A stretch of DNA of 27,464 nucleotides from CAYSXY01 sp964435165 (GTDB lineage: Bacteria > Pseudomonadota > Alphaproteobacteria > Rickettsiales > RI-342). The notes beneath the pieces were generated by a model. The model saw only the letters and a program-made list of their open reading frames with translations, made no database searches and was not told the origin of the DNA. The stretch lies in contig CAYSXY010000026.1 of NCBI GenBank assembly GCA_964435165.1, forward strand, positions 1-27,464, written 5' to 3'. Below are positions 24,663 through 27,464 of this stretch, piece after piece (the stretch's first letter is position 1; every line of letters starts with the position of its first letter). A program made the position numbers and the translations under genes.

Positions 24663-24989
24663 ATGCCCACCATGACTTTCATCTCGACCGATGGCAGTAA
24701 AACGGAAGTAGACGCGCCGAATGGACTCTCCGTACTCGAAATTGCGCATAAGCACAATGTACCGATCGAAGGGGCGTGTGAAGGCTCGCTTGCCTGTTCC
24801 ACCTGCCATGTGATTGTAGATCCTGCCTGGTTTGAAAAGCTGGATGAAGCAAGCGAGGCAGAAGAAGATATGCTGGATCTTGCCTTTGGCCTGGAAGAGA
24901 CATCACGCCTTGGCTGCCAGATCATCATGAGTGACGAGTTGGATGGGCTGGAAGTTCGCCTGCCAGCAGGTACCGTCAATAATATGTGA
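24663..24989 (+). CDS. fdx: [2Fe-2S] ferredoxin, ISC/adrenodoxin type
   Basis: This encodes 108 residues. Cys39, Cys45, Cys48 and Cys85 form the C-x5-C-x2-C...C pattern of adrenodoxin-type ferredoxins (GACEGSLACSTCH and RLGCQI). The acidic helix EASEAEEDMLD at 62-72 is the usual partner-docking surface. In ISC systems this protein donates electrons to cluster assembly on IscU with IscS. It lies 8 bases after iscS, so it is co-translated. Normally hscA or iscX is beside it; here it follows iscS directly. Confidence 0.95.
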   Translation: MPTMTFISTDGSKTEVDAPNGLSVLEIAHKHNVPIEGACEGSLACSTCHVIVDPAWFEKLDEASEAEEDMLDLAFGLEETSRLGCQIIMSDELDGLEVRLPAGTVNNM

Positions 24990-25045
24990 TCATTTTGTCC
25001 CCGTGCTCTCCTGCTGACTCGCACATGGGACGCAGCTCAAGGCTG

Positions 25046-25065
25046 ACATGACCTGCAGGTCATGT
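25046..25065. promoter_or_regulatory. perfect 20-bp palindrome before the GNAT gene
   Basis: ACATGACCTGCAGGTCATGT reads the same on both strands. It lies 56 bases after the fdx stop and 14 bases before the acetyltransferase ATG. As RNA it could fold as an 8-bp stem with a TGCA loop, but only three T follow, so an operator for a dimeric regulator fits better than a terminator. Confidence 0.55.
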
Positions 25066-25079
25066 TTGAAAACCAGTAA

Positions 25080-25559
25080 ATGCAAATACTGCAGATAACT
25101 CAAGCCAGCTCAGATACTGAACTACAGGCCATTCGCCAGCTCTTTCGAGACTACAACACAGAGCTTGGCATTGATCTGACTTTTCAGGATTTTGAAACGG
25201 AGCTTGCGTCACTTCCAGGGCGTTATGCCCCGCCCACTGGACGACTGTTATTGGCAACGGACAATCAAAAACCCGTTGGCTGCGTGGCCCTGTATGCCAT
25301 GAAAGAATCAGGAGTCGCAGAGATCAAACGCCTGTATGTAGCGCCAGAGGCCAAAGGCCAGGGCATTGGGCGCCAATTGATGGAATGCGTGATAGAGGCC
25401 GCCAGAGAAATTGGCTACAACTATGTTCGGCTGGACTCTTTGCAGCGCTTATCGGCAGCACGCAAGCTTTATGCTACCTATGGGTTCTATGAAATAGACC
25501 CTTATAACGTTAATCCTCAGCCGGATGTTTATTACATGGAAAAGAAACTAACCAATTAA
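25080..25559 (+). CDS. GNAT-family N-acetyltransferase
   Basis: This encodes 159 residues. It has the GNAT fold: a strand-turn GRLLLATDNQKPVGCVALY at about 54-72, and the acetyl-CoA motif A with RLYVAPEAKGQGIGRQLM at 84-101, where QGIG binds the pyrophosphate. The C-terminal ends YATYGFYEIDPYNV are typical motif B. The substrate cannot be named; small-molecule or protein N-acetylation are both possible. The ATG at 25080 has no strong ribosome site, and the perfect 20-bp palindrome lies just upstream. It is on the same strand as the Fe-S operon, but 90 bases away. Confidence 0.85.
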   Translation: MQILQITQASSDTELQAIRQLFRDYNTELGIDLTFQDFETELASLPGRYAPPTGRLLLATDNQKPVGCVALYAMKESGVAEIKRLYVAPEAKGQGIGRQLMECVIEAAREIGYNYVRLDSLQRLSAARKLYATYGFYEIDPYNVNPQPDVYYMEKKLTN

Positions 25560-25595
25560 GAACCGGTAGTTCGATAAAAACATTTATATCATAAT

Positions 25596-25607
25596 GTTGG
25601 CGCCAAC
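25596..25607. terminator. 12-bp palindrome between GNAT and rpmG, possible stop for both
   Basis: GTTGGCGCCAAC is a perfect palindrome 8 bases after the rpmG stop and 36 bases after the GNAT stop, in convergent position. It lacks a clear T run on either strand, so it is a weak terminator candidate only. Confidence 0.3.
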
Positions 25608-25614
25608 GGCTAAC

Positions 25615-25785
25615 TTATGACTTTAGCTTTTCTTCTTTAAATTCCACATGCTTGCGAATACGCGGGTCATATTTGCGGAAGGTAAGTTTTTCCGTCAATT
25701 TGCGCGGATTTTTCTTCTTGGTATAGTAATAGCCCGTACCAGCCGTGCTGACGAGTTTGATGTTGATGGTGTTTTTCTTGGCCAT
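25615..25785 (-). CDS. rpmG: 50S ribosomal protein L33
   Basis: This encodes 56 residues, MAKKNTINIKLVSTAGTGYY and onward, ending FKEEKLKS. The body (YYTKKKNPRKLTEKLTFRKY, then DPRIRKHVEFKE) is the L33 family. It has no CxxC pairs, so it is the zinc-free form. It is part of the large ribosomal subunit near the E site. AAGGAA lies about 9 bases before the ATG. It is 78 bases after bioA on the same strand; a consensus -35 box in that gap suggests its own promoter. The gene is short and would be missed by length-limited ORF searches. Confidence 0.95.
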   Translation of the reverse strand: MAKKNTINIKLVSTAGTGYYYTKKKNPRKLTEKLTFRKYDPRIRKHVEFKEEKLKS

Positions 25786-25830
25786 GGCCGGAATTCCTTA
25801 ACTAGTGTCACATGCGCAGTGAGGCTGCAT

Positions 25831-25859
25831 TGCTTACGTAATAGCCGTGATCTTGTCAA
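25831..25859 (-). promoter_or_regulatory. likely promoter of rpmG
   Basis: On the minus strand a perfect TTGACA (25854-25859) is followed 17 bases later by TAAGCA (25831-25836), a poor -10. It lies 46-75 bases upstream of the rpmG ATG and just after the bioA stop. Confidence 0.42.
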
Positions 25860-25863
25860 GCTT

Positions 25864-27144
25864 TTAGCGTTGCAATAACGCATGCACGGCTCTGCATAGT
25901 TGACCAAGCTCATCAGTAGTGATGACAAATGGCGGCATAAGGTAGAGCGCATCCCCAAACGGGCGCAACCATACACCCAATTCAAGTGCCCCTTGGCGCA
26001 TCTGCCAGATGTCATGAACGGCTGGGTCAAACTGCACCACACCCACAGCCCCTTTCACCCGCACATCCACCACACCGGGCAAATAACGACAGGGAGACAA
26101 CGCATCCTGCATAAATGCCTCAATGTCAGCCACCTGCTGCAAGCGCGGCTCATCATCAAACAGTTGCAGACTGGCATTGGCTGCAGCGCAGGCGATTGGG
26201 TTGGCCATGAATGTCGGCCCATGCATGAAGGCTTTGTAGAGATCATCATCCAAAAAGCCCTCAAATATGGCTTCACTTGTCAGCGTGGCGGCGAGGGTCA
26301 TCATACCGCCGGTCAGCGCTTTGCTCACCGTCATCATATCCGGGCTGATACCGGCCTCTTCACAGGCAAATAAATACCCTGTGCGGCCAAAACCCGTGGC
26401 ACATTCATCGGCGATGAAGAAAATGTCATATTGCTTGGTGATGCGATAAATCTCCGCCAATACGTCAGCACTGTGGAATTTCATGCCGCCTGCACCTTGC
26501 AGCAAGGGCTCAATAATCAAGCCGGCGACCTGGCTGTTAATGCCATCTAACGTATCTTCAAATTCCTTGAAAGCCAGCTCATCTTGTGGAATTGGCAGGC
26601 AGAATTGCCGGGGCATATAGCCATTAAACACGCTATGCATCCCCCGGTTGGGGTCACACAAGGACATCGCCCCCATCGTGTCACCATGATAGCCGTTATG
26701 AAAACTGATGAATTTGCTTTTGCGGGTATTACCCTGGTTACGCCAATATTGCGCTGCCATTTTCAACGACACTTCCACCGCCGTGGAGCCGGAATCCGAG
26801 AAGAACACCCGCTGCAACCCTTCCGGGCTAATCTTGGCCAGACGCGTCATCAATTCAGCTGCAGACTGATGGTTTACCCCGGCAAACATCACATGCGCCA
26901 ACTGCTCCGCCTGCTCCTGAATCGCTTTTATTAACCTGGGGTGTTGATAGCCATGGCAGACACTCCACCAGCTGGAAATACCATCAATCAACTCTCGTCC
27001 ATCTTCCAAATGCAGGGTGCAGCCTTCCGCCCCCACCACGGCCAGCGGCTGTGGAGTGGTCTGCATTTGAGCATAGGGCATCCACAAATGCGGCAGGCTA
27101 TCTGCCTGCCAGTTGGGCATGAGTGAAGTGTCGAACTGAAGCAT
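25864..27144 (-). CDS. bioA: adenosylmethionine-8-amino-7-oxononanoate aminotransferase
   Basis: This encodes 426 residues. It converts 7-keto-8-aminopelargonate to 7,8-diaminopelargonate in biotin synthesis, using S-adenosylmethionine as amino donor and PLP. Signatures are HLWMPYAQ at 19-26, DGISSWWSVCHGYQHP at 54-69 (the Trp pair shapes the substrate site), Tyr152 (NGYHGDT), the PLP aspartate Asp246 (ADECATGFGRTG) and the PLP lysine Lys275 (VSKALTGG). The motif has Cys where most relatives have Ile (DECATG for DEIATG). No bioB, bioF, bioD or bioC lies within the window, so it is an isolated biotin gene here. Confidence 0.94.
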   Translation of the reverse strand: MLQFDTSLMPNWQADSLPHLWMPYAQMQTTPQPLAVVGAEGCTLHLEDGRELIDGISSWWSVCHGYQHPRLIKAIQEQAEQLAHVMFAGVNHQSAAELMTRLAKISPEGLQRVFFSDSGSTAVEVSLKMAAQYWRNQGNTRKSKFISFHNGYHGDTMGAMSLCDPNRGMHSVFNGYMPRQFCLPIPQDELAFKEFEDTLDGINSQVAGLIIEPLLQGAGGMKFHSADVLAEIYRITKQYDIFFIADECATGFGRTGYLFACEEAGISPDMMTVSKALTGGMMTLAATLTSEAIFEGFLDDDLYKAFMHGPTFMANPIACAAANASLQLFDDEPRLQQVADIEAFMQDALSPCRYLPGVVDVRVKGAVGVVQFDPAVHDIWQMRQGALELGVWLRPFGDALYLMPPFVITTDELGQLCRAVHALLQR

Positions 27145-27229
27145 AATATTAAATCAACAAAAATTGCCTCAGTTCTTATGTCAAAAATAATCGTAATAGC
27201 CAAGAAAAGTGAACAGAGAAAGCGGCTAA

Positions 27230-27250
27230 GGCGGTGCATTACACACCGCC
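27230..27250 (-). terminator. GC hairpin after the small ORF, possible terminator
   Basis: GGCGGTG at 27230-27236 pairs with CACCGCC at 27244-27250 over a 7-base loop. It begins 11 bases after the stop of the 45-residue ORF on the minus strand. The run after it is only mildly T-rich, so termination is plausible but not certain. Confidence 0.4.
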
Positions 27251-27261
27251 CGCCAGACTTC

Positions 27262-27399
27262 TTATAAGCTGTATTCCTTCCACACTCGGCGCATACGGGC
27301 GAACACGAATGCAGCATTGACCCACAGTGGAATCAACACATGCATGAACGCTAGCACTGCGCCAAAGCGAATAACGTCCGCTGCGAATGGCAGATGCAT
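27262..27399 (-). CDS. possible 45-residue membrane protein
   Basis: On the minus strand ATG at 27397-27399 opens 45 codons to TAA at 27262-27264. The product MHLPFAADVIRFGAVLAFMH continues with a hydrophobic stretch and ends RMRRVWKEYSL. That is one or two membrane helices with a basic end, a believable small inner-membrane protein. The frame is open only a few codons further upstream, and no good ribosome site was found. A GC hairpin follows the stop. I recognise no family; it could also be the tail of a decayed gene. Confidence 0.35.
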   Translation of the reverse strand: MHLPFAADVIRFGAVLAFMHVLIPLWVNAAFVFARMRRVWKEYSL

Positions 27400-27435
27400 C
27401 AGCCCGAAGATGAATCTATCCCTTAATTAACCTAG

Positions 27436-27444
27436 TTATCCACA
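27436..27444 (+). promoter_or_regulatory. consensus DnaA box
   Basis: TTATCCACA is an exact match to the high-affinity DnaA-binding consensus. It is a single copy near the right edge in an AT-rich stretch. One exact copy is expected now and then by chance in a window of this size, so an origin cannot be claimed without the next few hundred bases. Confidence 0.3.
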
Positions 27445-27464
27445 AATGTATGATGCCGAGAGTG

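Noticed and set aside
27436..27444. Replication origin at the right edge
   Set aside because: Only one DnaA box is visible, a number that chance can produce, and no dnaA, hemE or other origin-linked gene is in the window.

Overview
The window reads as chromosomal DNA of an alphaproteobacterium of roughly medium GC. The evidence is gene order. glnE overlaps bcp, a long AsmA/DUF3971-type membrane-anchored protein is divergent from glnE and convergent with tyrS, anmK lies near tyrS, and an alpha/beta hydrolase and a cysE/cysteine-desulfurase cluster follow. This layout fits alphaproteobacteria such as Rhodospirillales-, Micavibrionales- or Holosporales-like lineages. The exact order cannot be decided from sequence reading alone. 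No rRNA, tRNA, CRISPR array or transposase gene was seen.

Region by region. 1-3970 is accessory in character. It holds a possible C-terminal gene fragment at the left edge, an AT-rich gene for a small lipoprotein, a DUF4892-OmpA envelope protein, two small genes of unknown function, a ribbon-helix-helix coiled-coil DNA-binding protein behind a leader with repeated TTATGCATA sites, and a PH-domain membrane protein. 4077-8598 holds RNase R, a CspA-type cold shock protein with a structured leader and a strong terminator, a cyclopropane-fatty-acid synthase, and a 236-bp element with 29-bp terminal inverted repeats that looks like a MITE and supplies the stop codon of bcp. 8594-19898 is the conserved core bcp-glnE / DUF3971 / tyrS / anmK / hydrolase. 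A BLUF blue-light photoreceptor gene and an unrecognised 177-residue gene sit between tyrS and anmK. 20101-24989 is a tightly coupled cysteine and iron-sulfur operon: serine acetyltransferase, a GAF/HD-GYP-like protein without the GYP motif, two cysteine desulfurases and a [2Fe-2S] ferredoxin. No IscU, IscA, HscAB or SufBCD gene follows in the window. 25046-27464 holds a GNAT acetyltransferase behind a perfect 20-bp palindrome, rpmG (L33, 56 residues), a lone bioA, and a possible 45-residue membrane ORF next to a consensus DnaA box.

How they fit together. CysE makes O-acetylserine for cysteine synthesis, the desulfurases release sulfur from cysteine, and the ferredoxin supplies electrons for cluster assembly. 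The HD-GYP-like gene overlaps both neighbours by ATGA, so it is probably co-translated with them. RNase R, CspA and CFA synthase lie side by side and all are stress- or cold-related in other bacteria, but they are transcribed separately here. The best candidates for undescribed biology are the BLUF gene with its unknown neighbour, the GYP-less HD protein in the Fe-S operon, the 236-bp inverted-repeat element, and the TTATGCATA sites near the RHH gene with a further copy before cfa.
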